Positions 45,693-55,411 are shown, numbered from the stretch's first letter. The stretch is 64,000 nt of DNA from Methanoregula sp. (GCA_026625165.1 CP112999.1:124001-188000), one strand, 5' to 3'. Notes: generated by a model not told the origin, from the letters alone. Program-made: numbers and translations.

Positions 45693-46625
45693 ATGATGGT
45701 TGGTGATCAGGGGAAGGCCGGACAATGGTGCCTGCGGGTACCTGCCAAAAAAGGCGAAGAGCTGCGGCAGGCGCTCATACAGGAAGACGCGCTCGACAGG
45801 ATGTTCAGACCCCGGCGGGATGGAGGTGATCTCCTAATCCCTCTTATTAAATGGCGTGAGGGCGCGGAGCGATGCGCGTTTGACCAGAATCCGGAACGTC
45901 CGGAATTATTGCGGCATGAAATGTTAGGGGGGATAGCGGTGATGCAGGAGCGCGATGTGGACGGAGCACACACAATCCTTGCCTCCCGCCCGTCCCTGCA
46001 CACGGTCCTGTATGCGACCAGCGAAGTAGGAGGGGAGTACCGCACCCGCAGTTTTGAAGTGCTAGCAGGCACCCCCACAACACGGACAGAATACATTGAG
46101 TTCGGGCACCGGTTCACCATCGATCTCTCCGCCGCTTACTTTTCTGCACGTCTCGCAACCGAACGCCGGCGCATCGTCTCCCTTTTAACCCACGGGGAAT
46201 CTGTGCTCGACATGTTCGCCGGTGTTGGGCCATTTGCGATCGCCCTCGCCGACCAGGCAGAACTTGTAGTTGCCGCGGATATCAACCCACAGGCAGTTGC
46301 CCTGATGCTTGAAAATATCGTGCAGAACCACACACGCGCTGTACTTCCGGTCCTTGCTGATGTCCGGTGCCTGCCGGAAATCATCCCTTGGCAGTTCGAC
46401 CGGATCATCATGAACCTCCCTATCAGCGGTGCTGAGTTCCTGCCCATTGCCTTCAGGATGATCCGTGACGGGGGAATAATCCACTTCTATGCGCTTGTGT
46501 CACGTGAAAACGAGCACACGGAACTCATTTCGGCTTTGGGCGGAACAGTTATGAGTGAACGGGTTGTCCGTTCGTATTCACCAGGTCAGTGGCACGCGGC
46601 GTATGATATCAAAAGAAAAGAGTGA
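45693..46625 (+). CDS. Trm5-like class I SAM tRNA methyltransferase
   Basis: A 310-residue SAM-dependent methyltransferase of the Trm5/Taw2 family (tRNA guanosine-37 N1 methylation or wybutosine-related). The SAM motif VLDMFAGVGPFAIALAD (about 171-187) and the catalytic NLP in IIMNLPISGAEFLP (about 235-248) are visible. The start is uncertain: ATG 45693 is chosen because earlier in-frame ATGs (45609, 45666) would lie within the HMG-CoA reductase gene on the other strand. It overlaps no downstream gene; a convergent DUF35 gene ends 7 bases after it. Confidence 0.82.
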   Translation: MMVGDQGKAGQWCLRVPAKKGEELRQALIQEDALDRMFRPRRDGGDLLIPLIKWREGAERCAFDQNPERPELLRHEMLGGIAVMQERDVDGAHTILASRPSLHTVLYATSEVGGEYRTRSFEVLAGTPTTRTEYIEFGHRFTIDLSAAYFSARLATERRRIVSLLTHGESVLDMFAGVGPFAIALADQAELVVAADINPQAVALMLENIVQNHTRAVLPVLADVRCLPEIIPWQFDRIIMNLPISGAEFLPIAFRMIRDGGIIHFYALVSRENEHTELISALGGTVMSERVVRSYSPGQWHAAYDIKRKE

Positions 46626-46631
46626 ATGGGG

Positions 46632-47024
46632 TTATTCCACAGGGACAAACTTTGTGCCATAATGGATAACGCCGCTCTCTCCGTCGGTCATGATCCGGCG
46701 GAACGCCCTTTTCACCCGCATCCCGATCTTTACTTCATCGGGCCGGCACACCACCTGTGCAGTCATCCGCGGCCCTTCATCGAGCTGTACAATTGCGAGT
46801 ACATAAGGCGTGAGCTGCTCGAACTGCTCGCTTGCGGTATGTATGATGGTGTACGTGACAACGGTGCCGGTACCGGCAAATTTGTAATCAGCGATTTTTC
46901 CGGTCCTGCGGCATTCCGGGCAGAACGACCGTGGCGGGAAGAAATGACGCCCGCAGGTCTCACATCTCGTGCCAAGCATGTTGTACCGCTGGGGGATCTT
47001 TCTCCAGAAACGTGCAACCGACAT
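46632..47024 (-). CDS. DUF35 zinc-ribbon/OB-fold protein (thiolase-HMG-CoA synthase partner)
   Basis: A 130-residue DUF35 protein: rubredoxin-like zinc ribbon CETCGRHFFPPRSFCPEC (about 21-38) then an OB-fold (about 50-120). In archaea this protein bridges acetoacetyl-CoA thiolase and HMG-CoA synthase in one complex and shares the substrate pantetheine tunnel, which pulls the unfavourable thiolase reaction. Here it is the last gene of the same operon, starting right after the thiolase stop (GGGAGGG ribosome site). ATG 47024 is chosen on that site; a longer frame to 47078 overlaps the thiolase. Confidence 0.9.
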   Translation of the reverse strand: MSVARFWRKIPQRYNMLGTRCETCGRHFFPPRSFCPECRRTGKIADYKFAGTGTVVTYTIIHTASEQFEQLTPYVLAIVQLDEGPRMTAQVVCRPDEVKIGMRVKRAFRRIMTDGESGVIHYGTKFVPVE

Positions 47025-47025
47025 C

Positions 47026-48192
47026 TCATACCCTCCCGAGAATGTGTACTGCAACGGTTGCGCCCGTTCCACCGACATTGTGTGTCATCCCAATCTTTGC
47101 GCCGTCGATCTGTCGTTTGCCGGCGTCGCCCTTCAGCTGCTGGACAACTTCGAATACCTGCTTGATGCCCGTCGCACCGACCGGATGCCCGCAGGCTTTG
47201 AGCCCCCCGCTTGTGTTCACCGGGATCTTCCCGTCGAGTGCTGTTTGGCCATCTGCGGTGAATTTACCTGCCTCCCCTTTCCTGCAGAACCCGAGGTCTT
47301 CGATCGCGCAGATCTCAGCGATAGAGAAGCAGTCGTGCACCTCGACAAGGTCTATATCCTTATGCGAGAGCTTCGCCATCTTAAACGCCCGCTGACCTGC
47401 GGAAATACTCGCGTCCAGCGTGGAGATATCGCGCCGGTCATGAAGTGTGATCGTATCGCTTGCCTGTGCGCTTGCAAGCACTTTGATCGGGGCGTCAGTA
47501 AATTCACGGGCACGTTCGAGTGGTGCGACTATCACGGCGGCAGCTCCGTCTGTTATCGGGGAACAGTCAAACAGGCGCAGCGGTTCAGCAACCATCGTGG
47601 ATTTCAGGACGGTATCGATCGTGATCTCCTGCTGGAACTGGGCAATCGGATTGCGCGCCCCGTTGTAATGGTTCTTTACCGCAACCATTGCAAGCTGTTC
47701 GCGGGTGAGCGGGTATCGGTGCATATAATCGGTCGCGATCATCGCGTAGAGCCCTGGAAAAGTTGCGCCTACAAACCCCTCCCACTCCCGGTCTGCTGCT
47801 CCGGTGAGCGTATCGGTGCTGGCACCGGGCTCAACATCGGTCATCTTCTCGACACCTGCGGCTACAACGATGTCTTCCATTCCGCTTGCAACTGCGATTA
47901 CTGCCTGGCGAAATGCGAGACCTCCCGAAGCGCAGGCAGCCTCGACTCTCGTTGATGGTATATGGTGCGTGGCCAGCCCGGCATAGTCAGCGATAAGCGC
48001 ACCGATATGCTCCTGCTCGATAAACCTGCCCGCGCTCATGTTACCCACATACATCGCGTCGATCTTTTCACCCGAAAGCTGCGCATCCTCGAGCGCAAGC
48101 GCTCCTGCCTCTACAAAAAGGTCGCGGAAGGAACTGCTCCATTTCTCACCAAATGTCGTGCACCCGGCTCCGATTACGGCAACGTCTCTCAT
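47026..48192 (-). CDS. Acetoacetyl-CoA thiolase (archaeal)
   Basis: The 388-residue archaeal thiolase-family protein condenses two acetyl-CoA to acetoacetyl-CoA. The catalytic nucleophile Cys is in [15 protein letters not shown] (about 83-97), histidines are in [18 protein letters not shown] (about 326-343), and the C-terminal [15 protein letters not shown] shows the archaeal type, in which the usual second cysteine motif is altered. It overlaps HMG-CoA synthase (upstream) by 4 bases and abuts DUF35 (downstream). Gene order and family match the archaeal thiolase/HMGCS/DUF35 complex. Confidence 0.93.
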   Translation of the reverse strand: MRDVAVIGAGCTTFGEKWSSSFRDLFVEAGALALEDAQLSGEKIDAMYVGNMSAGRFIEQEHIGALIADYAGLATHHIPSTRVEAACASGGLAFRQAVIAVASGMEDIVVAAGVEKMTDVEPGASTDTLTGAADREWEGFVGATFPGLYAMIATDYMHRYPLTREQLAMVAVKNHYNGARNPIAQFQQEITIDTVLKSTMVAEPLRLFDCSPITDGAAAVIVAPLERAREFTDAPIKVLASAQASDTITLHDRRDISTLDASISAGQRAFKMAKLSHKDIDLVEVHDCFSIAEICAIEDLGFCRKGEAGKFTADGQTALDGKIPVNTSGGLKACGHPVGATGIKQVFEVVQQLKGDAGKRQIDGAKIGMTHNVGGTGATVAVHILGRV

Positions 48193-49241
48193 GACTGCAT
48201 CACGATCTTCCCCTTGTGTCTAGCGTACTGGGCGTAATCCAGGTATATAGGATTTTTAAGCAGCGCTTCAACTGAAGGAGCGGCATTCCGGTTGAACGCC
48301 TCCCCCTCAATCGCATCAGTCACCTCGATGTCAAATGCATCGCTTCCCGCCCCGGAACCAAACGAGCAGACAAAAATCCTGTCACCGGACTTTACGACAT
48401 CTAGCGTTGCCGCAAGCCCGATGGGGGACGCTCCCGAATAGGTATTCCCGAGCCGTGACACTACAAGCCCCGGCCTGATCTGTTCAGGTAAAAAACCAAG
48501 AACCCTGGCCACCTTCTGGGGGAATTTTGCGTTGGGCTGGTGAAACACCGCATAATCGTAGTCCTTTGCATTTTTATTGAGGTTTTCAAAAAGAAGGCGG
48601 GTCGCCCCTTCGACATGTCTGAAATAACCGGGGTCTCCTGTAAACCTCCCTCCATGGCGGGGATAATCCTGCCCTTCACGTCTCCAGAAGTCCGGGGTGT
48701 CGGTAGTGTACGAACATGTATGGTTGAGAACTGCGATCGGGTCGTCCATGCCGATAATGAATGCGGCCCCTCCTGCCGCAGCGGTGTATTCCAGCGCATC
48801 GCTTGGTGCCCCCTGTGCAACATCGGAACCGATTGCAAGACCATATGTGATCATTTTGCTTGCAGCAAGGCCCATGCAGGTCTGGATGCCTGCAGTCCCT
48901 GCCTTGCAAGCAAACTCATAGTCAGCGGCGGTCATATGAGGTGTCGCGCCGATCGCTTCGCCAACCGTACATGCGGTTGGTTTGACTGCGTAGGGATGGG
49001 ATTCGCTACCCACATATACCGCACCTATCTCTTCCGGATCTATAGCCCGGCGCGCAAGCGCGTTTCGGGCCGCTTCCACGGCAATAGTCGCCGTGTCTTC
49101 ATCCATATCCGGGACCGACTTTTCAAAAACCCCGAGCCCGCCCGAGATGTCCGAGGCATTTGCGCCCCAGACTCTCGCGATCTCTTCTACCTTGATCCGG
49201 TATCTCGGTATATACACACCGTAGGTTATGATGCCTACCAT
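48189..49241 (-). CDS. HMG-CoA synthase (archaeal)
   Basis: A 350-residue HMG-CoA synthase: adds acetyl-CoA to acetoacetyl-CoA. [26 protein letters not shown] is the archaeal N-terminus; the active site Glu region ([15 protein letters not shown], about 73-87), nucleophile Cys in [14 protein letters not shown] (about 106-119) and His in [14 protein letters not shown] (about 230-243) are visible. It is the second gene of the four-gene operon regulator-HMGCS-thiolase-DUF35, overlapping the regulator by 7 bases. Confidence 0.95.
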   Translation of the reverse strand: MVGIITYGVYIPRYRIKVEEIARVWGANASDISGGLGVFEKSVPDMDEDTATIAVEAARNALARRAIDPEEIGAVYVGSESHPYAVKPTACTVGEAIGATPHMTAADYEFACKAGTAGIQTCMGLAASKMITYGLAIGSDVAQGAPSDALEYTAAAGGAAFIIGMDDPIAVLNHTCSYTTDTPDFWRREGQDYPRHGGRFTGDPGYFRHVEGATRLLFENLNKNAKDYDYAVFHQPNAKFPQKVARVLGFLPEQIRPGLVVSRLGNTYSGASPIGLAATLDVVKSGDRIFVCSFGSGAGSDAFDIEVTDAIEGEAFNRNAAPSVEALLKNPIYLDYAQYARHKGKIVMQS

Positions 49242-49945
49242 TCTTTATCCCTCAATGTACTCACAATTTTGTCGATTTCCATGCCCGTGCACATGACGGT
49301 GATACGGTCACGTTCTGCCATCTTCTCCACGATCGGGTGGACATCAGGGGCATCGATACCCTGGAGGATCACGCACCGGGGCTTGAACGGCGTGACGCGG
49401 ATTGCCACCATCGGAGACTTACCAGTCGAAACATTGGTAAAGACAAGCGCCCGCTCAGTGCTCCACCCGTAAATGCGGTTGAACTCGTTACTTGAGAACT
49501 GGAGGATCGCGTTTAAGCTGTTGATAACGGTGTATCCATGAATCATCTGGTCAGCTGATCCACAGAGCAGGGTGCATCCTATCGCTTCGGCAAACTGCCT
49601 GAGCTGTACCGGTAAAGCATACTCATGCATGTCATAGATGACGTCGTCATCAACGCCGGCATACAGCATAGAGGAAAACTGTTCGATATGTCTCCCACCG
49701 GATTCTTCATCGGTATCAAGGATTGCATCGACGATCTTGCCGACAATAGCCGTGCCGGGGCTTTTCCTCCTGCCGCTCTCATAATCGCTGATGACAGAGG
49801 GGGAGACTCCAAGGCGTTCCGACAGGATGCCCGGAGCGATCTCAAAACTTACGCGCCATTTTTTCAGCGCCTGCCCCGGTGAGTCCGACAGCGTGATCTC
49901 CCCTGCCATCTTTTCGGCGAGCTGGCTTCGCATACCGGATTTCAT
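49235..49945 (-). CDS. XRE-type HTH regulator heading the mevalonate operon
   Basis: A 236-residue protein with an N-terminal helix-turn-helix (about 32-70: [20 protein letters not shown]) followed by a C-terminal domain of about 150 residues (COG1709-like). It is the first gene of the operon that makes HMG-CoA and overlaps HMG-CoA synthase by 7 bases. The placement suggests that it senses a lipid-pathway metabolite and controls the operon (inference; similar arrangement is common in methanogens). The first three codons of the open frame to 49957 are probably not used. Confidence 0.8.
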   Translation of the reverse strand: MKSGMRSQLAEKMAGEITLSDSPGQALKKWRVSFEIAPGILSERLGVSPSVISDYESGRRKSPGTAIVGKIVDAILDTDEESGGRHIEQFSSMLYAGVDDDVIYDMHEYALPVQLRQFAEAIGCTLLCGSADQMIHGYTVINSLNAILQFSSNEFNRIYGWSTERALVFTNVSTGKSPMVAIRVTPFKPRCVILQGIDAPDVHPIVEKMAERDRITVMCTGMEIDKIVSTLRDKEW

Positions 49946-50069
49946 GCTGTATAACAACGATGCATCTGATTAAATAATTAACGAAATCATCTTCGACAGT
50001 GAACGAATCACGACGAGAGGCTGTCCGAAGAGCAACTCATAAATAATAAGCATCCCAATTTTGATAGGC

Positions 50070-50735
50070 ATGCTGGAAGCAGGGGATCTCTCTTATTTAA
50101 AGGCCATCGCGTTGATGGGCGGTTGCAGGATGCAGGTCTTTGTATCATCCCAGACAATTGCGGATACACTGCATACCAGCCCCCAGACAGCTTCGCGCAG
50201 GCTCAAAGCTCTCGAAACACAAGGACTGATCAGCCGTACGATGAGCCCGGAGGGGCAACACATCATTCTCACGAGGCAGGGCGAGGAGGAACTGCGCAGG
50301 GAGTATCTGGATTACTGCAGGATATTTTCCGAGGGGAATGGAGCGTATACTCTTATAGGGAGTGTCATCAGCGGACTTGGTGAGGGAAAATATTACATGA
50401 GCCTTGCAGGTTACAGGCAGCAGTTTGGATCCCTGTTAGGTTTCGAGCCATACCCCGGGACCCTGAATATCCGCCTTTCCCCGTCGAGCTTACCTGTCCG
50501 TAAAAAGGTCGAGGCGCTCAGCTGGATCCGGATCAAGGGATTCTCGTCGGACAGCAGGACCTTCGGGGACGCCCGCTGCCTCCCGTGCAGGATCGGCAGT
50601 GTTCCGTGCGCCATCGTACTCCCGGGCAGGACCCATTACCCTGAAGATATCATCGAGGTCATTGCTCCGGTTGCATTGCGGAGGCAGCTTGGAGTGGAGG
50701 ACAGCGATACCGTTACTGTAGAGGTGGGATCGTGA
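50070..50735 (+). CDS. CTP-dependent riboflavin kinase with N-terminal HTH (RbkR-like)
   Basis: A 221-residue protein with a winged HTH (about 1-80; SSQTIADTLHTSPQTASRRL) fused to the archaeal riboflavin kinase domain (about 90-221), recognised by GLGEGKYYMSLAGYRQQFGS and FEPYPGTLNIRLS. RbkR proteins of archaea are both FMN-making CTP-dependent kinases and repressors of riboflavin genes; the linked ribB gene overlaps its stop by 4 bases, consistent with that. ATG 50070 is used; a TTG at 50061 would add three residues. Confidence 0.9.
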   Translation: MLEAGDLSYLKAIALMGGCRMQVFVSSQTIADTLHTSPQTASRRLKALETQGLISRTMSPEGQHIILTRQGEEELRREYLDYCRIFSEGNGAYTLIGSVISGLGEGKYYMSLAGYRQQFGSLLGFEPYPGTLNIRLSPSSLPVRKKVEALSWIRIKGFSSDSRTFGDARCLPCRIGSVPCAIVLPGRTHYPEDIIEVIAPVALRRQLGVEDSDTVTVEVGS

Positions 50736-51406
50736 TCGGCGATGCGCTGGCCGCATTGAAGGCAGGAAAATTCATCCTGCTCTATGATTTCGACGACCGT
50801 GAGAAAGAGACAGACTTCACGATCCGTGCTGATGCAGTCACCCCTCAGCATATCGTCCAGATGCGCCGTGACGGCGGCGGTCTGATATGCACCGCTGTAC
50901 ACCCCCTCGCTGCTCAACGCCTTGGCCTGCCGTTTGCAAGCGATATCCTGCGTGCGATGGTTGCTGCCGAACGTGAGGGAGATATCCCGTACGACCGGAA
51001 GAACCATTCGTCCTTCTCTATCTGGGTGAACCACCGGGGCACTTTTACAGGCATCACCGATCGTGACCGCGCCCTGACAATCACGGCGATAGCCGATCAG
51101 GTAAAAAAATCGTTAAATGGCGGGGGATCAAATTTCCACGAGGTCTTCCGGACACCCGGTCATTGTGCACTCCTCCGTGCCGCGGATCACCTTCTTGACC
51201 AGCGCAAAGGGCAAACCGAGCTCTCGATCGCACTTGCAGAGATGGCCGGTATTACCCCTGCCGTTACCGTCTGTGAAATGCTGGATGATAAAACCGGTCT
51301 CGCTCTCTCAAAAGAGGATGCGGAGCGGTACGCAAAGAAACACGGGCTTGTATTTATTGAAGGACACGAGGTGCTGGAGCGTTGGGATGCCCGGCGCTCC
51401 TTATAG
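50732..51406 (+). CDS. ribB: 3,4-dihydroxy-2-butanone 4-phosphate synthase
   Basis: A 224-residue RibB that converts ribulose 5-phosphate to the four-carbon riboflavin precursor. The first metal-binding block FILLYDFDDREKETDFTIRAD (about 14-34) and the FRTPGHCALLRAADHLLDQRKGQTELSIALAEMAG region (about 144-178) are diagnostic. It starts with GTG overlapping the upstream kinase/regulator stop. The C-terminus (RYAKKHGLVFIEGHEVLE) is the normal end. Confidence 0.93.
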   Translation: MIGDALAALKAGKFILLYDFDDREKETDFTIRADAVTPQHIVQMRRDGGGLICTAVHPLAAQRLGLPFASDILRAMVAAEREGDIPYDRKNHSSFSIWVNHRGTFTGITDRDRALTITAIADQVKKSLNGGGSNFHEVFRTPGHCALLRAADHLLDQRKGQTELSIALAEMAGITPAVTVCEMLDDKTGLALSKEDAERYAKKHGLVFIEGHEVLERWDARRSL

Positions 51407-51415
51407 GTATCTTTC

Positions 51416-51577
51416 TTACTTCCTGGCAAGCCGTTTCAGATTCTCTTCCGGCAACATCTTTGCAATGCTTGTCTTGGTAGGGCAGCGTCCCGGCTTCAGC
51501 CCCAGTCTCTTTGCTTCATCCTTGAGCACTTTCAAATCAAGATCTTTTAACATTTCACGCAGCTCCTTCTGATCCAT
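51416..51577 (-). CDS. Small SAP-like protein
   Basis: A 53-residue charged helical peptide, [20 protein letters not shown] followed by [22 protein letters not shown]. The L-x-x-x-A-K-x-L-G-L pattern resembles a SAP-type DNA-binding helix pair. It lies convergent to ribB (9 bases) and upstream gene-free spacer separates it from the RPA pair. ATG 51577 is favoured; a longer start exists at 51601. Confidence 0.55.
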   Translation of the reverse strand: MDQKELREMLKDLDLKVLKDEAKRLGLKPGRCPTKTSIAKMLPEENLKRLARK

Positions 51578-51651
51578 ATTGTATCGGAGAATGATATGCA
51601 CTGGTAAAAATAAGGTTTGCTATGATAGCAGGAATAAATAAAAAGGGGAAA

Positions 51652-52254
51652 TTATATTTTAATCTGCGCCAGTGCCTCGTACGCCATCTTCCGGAATGAA
51701 ACGGGATCAATTGAAGGATAGTGTTCTTTGATCCGGGCCGCATCTGGGGAGGTACCTGCGATAAGCGCTTCAATCCGATCGAGCGTGGATCGTGCTGCAT
51801 CCAGCACCCAGAGGTCGCGGGTCTCGCGATCGACAACGGTAATTGATTCAACCCGCACCGAGACCGTGTATGCCCCGTCCGGTTTCTGGTAGAGATTAGG
51901 TTTTCCAACCACTGCAACAAACGCAGGAGTTTCGATCTTTGCAAGCTGCTGCATTGCCTCGGGCTGGTAGCTGCCCGCCATCACATAAAATGTTCCGGTC
52001 GGGTCCACTATGCGCCCGCGGTAGAAAATGTTCTGGTCGCCCTGCCGTTGTTTCTCGGTAAGCGTGCCGATTAAAAAGATTCGGTTACAGCGTTCCCCTG
52101 TAGGGAGGAGGACAAAGGTGGGGCTTTTCTCATCATCCCCCTCCCGGAACTGGTACTTGCACTCGCGGAGTTCACTTGAAAAAACCCGTCGCGCAGGTTC
52201 ACGCTCAAATCCGCCCTCTTTTCTGACTGATGCCGGGGTCCCTCCGTTGCTCAT
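51652..52254 (-). CDS. RPA-associated OB-fold protein
   Basis: A 200-residue RPA-associated protein (RPAP/COG3390-like): an OB-fold (about 55-140: RCNRIFLIGTLTEKQRQGDQ, then RGRIVDPTGTFYVMAG) with a C-terminal helical tail. These proteins are always found next to archaeal RPA genes and assist single-strand DNA handling. Its start overlaps the RPA stop by 4 bases (ATGA). Confidence 0.88.
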   Translation of the reverse strand: MSNGGTPASVRKEGGFEREPARRVFSSELRECKYQFREGDDEKSPTFVLLPTGERCNRIFLIGTLTEKQRQGDQNIFYRGRIVDPTGTFYVMAGSYQPEAMQQLAKIETPAFVAVVGKPNLYQKPDGAYTVSVRVESITVVDRETRDLWVLDAARSTLDRIEALIAGTSPDAARIKEHYPSIDPVSFRKMAYEALAQIKI

Positions 52255-53498
52255 GCAACACCTCCTGCCCGGTTGAGAAGTGCGGTGTGGTCGCCAGGCT
52301 CCACCTTCAACCGTTCACAAGCCCTGACAAGCAGGCGGTTGTCGATCTCCCGTCCCTTACAGGCCACATACCTGCCCAGGACTGCGTCCCGCATGCGGAG
52401 GAAGACCTCGTCCATGCCCAGAGGATTATTTTCGGCAAGTTCTTTTGCTGCGTCAAGGGTTATGCCCGTGAGAGACTCCACAACATCACGCTGCAGGAGA
52501 AGGTTGTAGGTCTTTTTTCCGTCATCCAGCCACCCTTTGATCCTCAGATCATAGACGAATTTCGGCTGGATTTCATGGACCGGGCAGTAGTTCTGCCGCG
52601 AAAGCGCACGGTTGCACCCGTCTACCGGGCAGCGCTTGATGAGACCGGAACCAGGAGCCATATGGATGATGGTCCCCCGTATCTCGGCATCTCCACCGCT
52701 TACTGCGATATCTCCCTCGTCCTTCATATACGATGCAGTAGTCAGGTTGAGCGAGAGCCTCCCGTTAAACTCATCGACCTGCGCATAATAGATAGTGTAA
52801 ACGGAACCTACAGCGAGCTTATCTTTGCCTGCTTCTTTCCAGATAATGAACTTGATGGTACCGGACTCATCGCCAAGGACTCCGGACTGGAGCATCCTCT
52901 CGTGTGTTGTTTCCCACTCCTGAACGACCTTTGCCCGGACACTGCCGATGCCGGGTTTCAGATCACCGATCTTAAGGATTGACGGAATCAGTGCCTGGTC
53001 TTCAATAATCGGTTTGATCGCCGTGCCGGAATGAATCTTCAGGTTTGCGACACCCTTGTATTCATCCACGACTGCGGACTCGATCCGGTACCATGACCCC
53101 TCGGCCATCTTCGGGGCATTGGCTTTTGCCCATGCCACGAACCGGATTGCACCGGTACTATCGGCAATGATCCCGCTCTGCGCGATAGCCGGTGAAGGGG
53201 GCGAGAGAATTCCCACCACTTTTCCCTCAATGGTCACCCATTCGCCCGGGGCAATTTCAGAGATTGAACATCCTTCTTTTACCCCTGCACTTCCACTGAT
53301 GCCGGCACTTGTGCCAAAACCCGGAAGGTTCAGTTCCTTTGCCAGCTCATTGGTCACGCTTCGTTCCGCTTCAGCGGGCTGGACACCGAACTCGTCAATG
53401 AGCCGGCGCAGTTTTGCTTCGATCTTCTTTTTATCGACGTCCTGTCCTTTCTGGCTGAATCTTACGGAGATTCTTTCTGCTGTTTGGGAAATATCCAT
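52251..53498 (-). CDS. Replication protein A (single-stranded DNA binding)
   Basis: A 415-residue archaeal RPA. Three OB-folds are visible (about 76-160: WVTIEGKVVGILSPPSPAIA; about 175-265; about 270-350), then a zinc finger with CPVDGCNRALSRQNYCPVH (about 288-306) inside the last. Function: binds single-stranded DNA in replication and repair. An N-terminal helical region (about 1-60) precedes the OB folds. It is operonic with the associated protein downstream. Confidence 0.93.
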   Translation of the reverse strand: MDISQTAERISVRFSQKGQDVDKKKIEAKLRRLIDEFGVQPAEAERSVTNELAKELNLPGFGTSAGISGSAGVKEGCSISEIAPGEWVTIEGKVVGILSPPSPAIAQSGIIADSTGAIRFVAWAKANAPKMAEGSWYRIESAVVDEYKGVANLKIHSGTAIKPIIEDQALIPSILKIGDLKPGIGSVRAKVVQEWETTHERMLQSGVLGDESGTIKFIIWKEAGKDKLAVGSVYTIYYAQVDEFNGRLSLNLTTASYMKDEGDIAVSGGDAEIRGTIIHMAPGSGLIKRCPVDGCNRALSRQNYCPVHEIQPKFVYDLRIKGWLDDGKKTYNLLLQRDVVESLTGITLDAAKELAENNPLGMDEVFLRMRDAVLGRYVACKGREIDNRLLVRACERLKVEPGDHTALLNRAGGVA

Positions 53499-53633
53499 AT
53501 GTTATACATCTCCGGTTATCCATCGTTTCTTATCATGTCTTAATCTTGCGGAGCGTGTGGTGTGAAAGTGAAATTGCAGCATCTTTTTGAGATTATGGTG
53601 AGGTTTATGCCTCACGGTGCCGAACTGTAGGAT

Positions 53634-53825
53634 ATGGAATTAACAGCAGACAGTACAATCTATGATCTCCTGAAAGCAAAACCCGACGCAGCGGAAGCAT
53701 TATTCAAGTTTGGGATGGGGTGTGTCGGTTGCGCGATCGCCCGTGGTGAGACCATCCGTGAAGCGGCGGAAGCACACGGAATCCCCCTCCCGGAGCTCCT
53801 CAGTGCGATTGGCATAAAAGAATAA
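53634..53825 (+). CDS. DUF1858 small redox-type protein
   Basis: A 63-residue DUF1858 protein with a CxxC (GMGCVGCAIA, about 28-37), a compact helical domain. Family proteins accompany hybrid cluster protein or other redox factors; alone, the partner is unknown. ATG 53634 is the natural start. Confidence 0.85.
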   Translation: MELTADSTIYDLLKAKPDAAEALFKFGMGCVGCAIARGETIREAAEAHGIPLPELLSAIGIKE

Positions 53826-53936
53826 ATTTACCTTATTCTTTTTGCAGTGCTCCTGTTGTCGCACTGAATCAGAGAGAGAAAAATATCCGGTCTCTCAACG
53901 CGTTCGCCGCCTTGCACATAAAAAAAGAGTATTAGT

Positions 53937-54824
53937 TCAGTGAATCCGTTTTTTAAGGTTAAAACGGTGCACAAGTTCATTTTTCGAAGCTTCAGGGTGG
54001 TGCTTCAGGTACTCTGCAACTTCAGGCTCATGGAGGAGCGTGCACCGGCTGCAGTTCCAGACATTTCCACTGTTGGAACTCTCCACCCATTGCCCAAGCG
54101 ACTCATCTCCGCATGGATACAAGGGGCAGTAACAGAAATCACACCGCTGCCCGGCAAAGTGGCAGGGGTAGTAGGGGCAGTCCTCCGAAGTCCACCCTAA
54201 CCAGTGCTCCCCTTTTAACCGGCTGAAGATAAAAAAGGACGGGCTGCCAGGAGGCATCCCGTTTTTAATCCTGTTAAGCGCCTGTGGGATGCCGTACAGG
54301 ACAGCGGAACGGACCCGCTTTCTGGTTTCTGTGAGCCTGCCGGTATCCAAATCCCCCTCGTCCCCCTCGCAAGCTGCGATAATTGTACCGGTGCTGGCAG
54401 CGGATGCACCAGGTCCAAATCCCTTCAATGCCTCTGATTTTGCCTCAGTGGCGACACGGATAATTTCCACAAGCCCCTCATCGCTTAATCCATGGCTGCT
54501 GAATGCAATGATGGTCACAGGGCTTAAATTTTCACTGGCGCCAGGCAGGATTCCTGTTAAGATAAAAACGGTTATATAGTCATACTGCAGGACGCAGAGG
54601 TTTTTAAGGGGGGCTGTTATACTCAGCCCGAGACAGTTCCTGCCAAGGCCGTGACGGGCTGCGATCATCTCGCAATCATTTTCCGGGATTTTGACGTTAT
54701 GGTTGGGAGAGATGCTGTGAATGAGGATGGTTGAAACAGGGCGAATACGGCCGGAGATCAGCGTGCCTGCGGCGCGAAACGATCCGCGGATAAAAAGTGT
54801 AGTATTTTCAATATAGTATCTCAT
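53937..54824 (-). CDS. cbiZ: Adenosylcobinamide amidohydrolase (CbiZ) with C-terminal Cys-rich domain
   Basis: CbiZ cleaves the aminopropanol side chain of adenosylcobinamide for cobamide salvage. The N-terminal two thirds contain the CbiZ signature (EAKSEALKGFG, then STGTIIAACEGD at about 144-155, then RVRSAVLYGIPQALNR). The C-terminal 90 residues are an extra metal-binding module: DCPYYPCHFAGQRCDFCYCP, followed by NCSRCTLLHEPEVAEYLKHH, about eight cysteines. ATG 54824 is chosen because the longer frame to 54908 overlaps the adjacent gene. The Cys domain is known on related archaeal proteins, so it is a fusion rather than an artefact. Confidence 0.87.
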   Translation of the reverse strand: MRYYIENTTLFIRGSFRAAGTLISGRIRPVSTILIHSISPNHNVKIPENDCEMIAARHGLGRNCLGLSITAPLKNLCVLQYDYITVFILTGILPGASENLSPVTIIAFSSHGLSDEGLVEIIRVATEAKSEALKGFGPGASAASTGTIIAACEGDEGDLDTGRLTETRKRVRSAVLYGIPQALNRIKNGMPPGSPSFFIFSRLKGEHWLGWTSEDCPYYPCHFAGQRCDFCYCPLYPCGDESLGQWVESSNSGNVWNCSRCTLLHEPEVAEYLKHHPEASKNELVHRFNLKKRIH

Positions 54825-54850
54825 GAAATGCTGTCGGTTCACGCTGCCGG

Positions 54851-55213
54851 TCAGGCAACCGAATAGCGCACACGGTCTTTGAGTTCCTGTTGTTTTCCGG
54901 CGTTCCACCCGGAGACATCCTGCAGGTAACCGGTAACCCTGCTGATCTGGACGACATCATGGGAACCGCATTCCGGGCAGACTGCCTGGTTGCAGAGGGG
55001 ACAGAACTCGATCCCGGAAATCATCTCGTGGGAGCAGTGGCAGTGGTCAAGCGGGCACATTATGGCAAGATGGGTTTCGCCGCAGTTCGGGCATGGGGCA
55101 GAGTCAACAATAAGGTGGCACGTATGGCACTTGTATATACGCTCTTTTTTCGGAATATCTTCAAGTTTTTTGTATTTTTTTGCCAGATCCTTTTGCTCTG
55201 CGCTCCAATCCAT
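54851..55213 (-). CDS. Stand-alone NrdD-like zinc-ribbon and glycyl-radical domain
   Basis: A 120-residue protein whose C-terminal half matches the C-terminus of anaerobic class III ribonucleotide reductase (NrdD). It has two or three Cys4-type zinc ribbons (Cys29, 32, 41, 44; Cys53, 58, 60; Cys71, 74, 79, 82) and ends [20 protein letters not shown] followed by LKDRVRY, where Gly95 aligns with the glycyl-radical glycine (R-(V/I)-T/C-G-Y). No reductase body is present here. It may be a split subunit or a spare part that restores a broken radical enzyme, like YfiD for pyruvate formate lyase (inference). The reductase large piece is not in this window. Confidence 0.75.
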   Translation of the reverse strand: MDWSAEQKDLAKKYKKLEDIPKKERIYKCHTCHLIVDSAPCPNCGETHLAIMCPLDHCHCSHEMISGIEFCPLCNQAVCPECGSHDVVQISRVTGYLQDVSGWNAGKQQELKDRVRYSVA

Positions 55214-55411
55214 ACTACTACATCGCAGGAGTCATTAATAAACTTTTAGACCGTGCAGTGAATCTAATATCGAATTCGCGGTACAGAAAGGAGCGTGTGT
55301 GCAGATCTGGTCGCAAATTGAGGGTTATTTATATATGCAGGAGTTCACGCAGTGTCGTAACAGGTATTTTTTTAGGCATCACCAATCACGAGATTAAAAA
55401 TATCTCCCCGG

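Noticed and set aside
46969-47955. 328-codon plus-strand frame opposite thiolase
   Set aside because: Opposite strand carries thiolase with catalytic motifs; this frame shows cysteine- and arginine-rich shadow composition.
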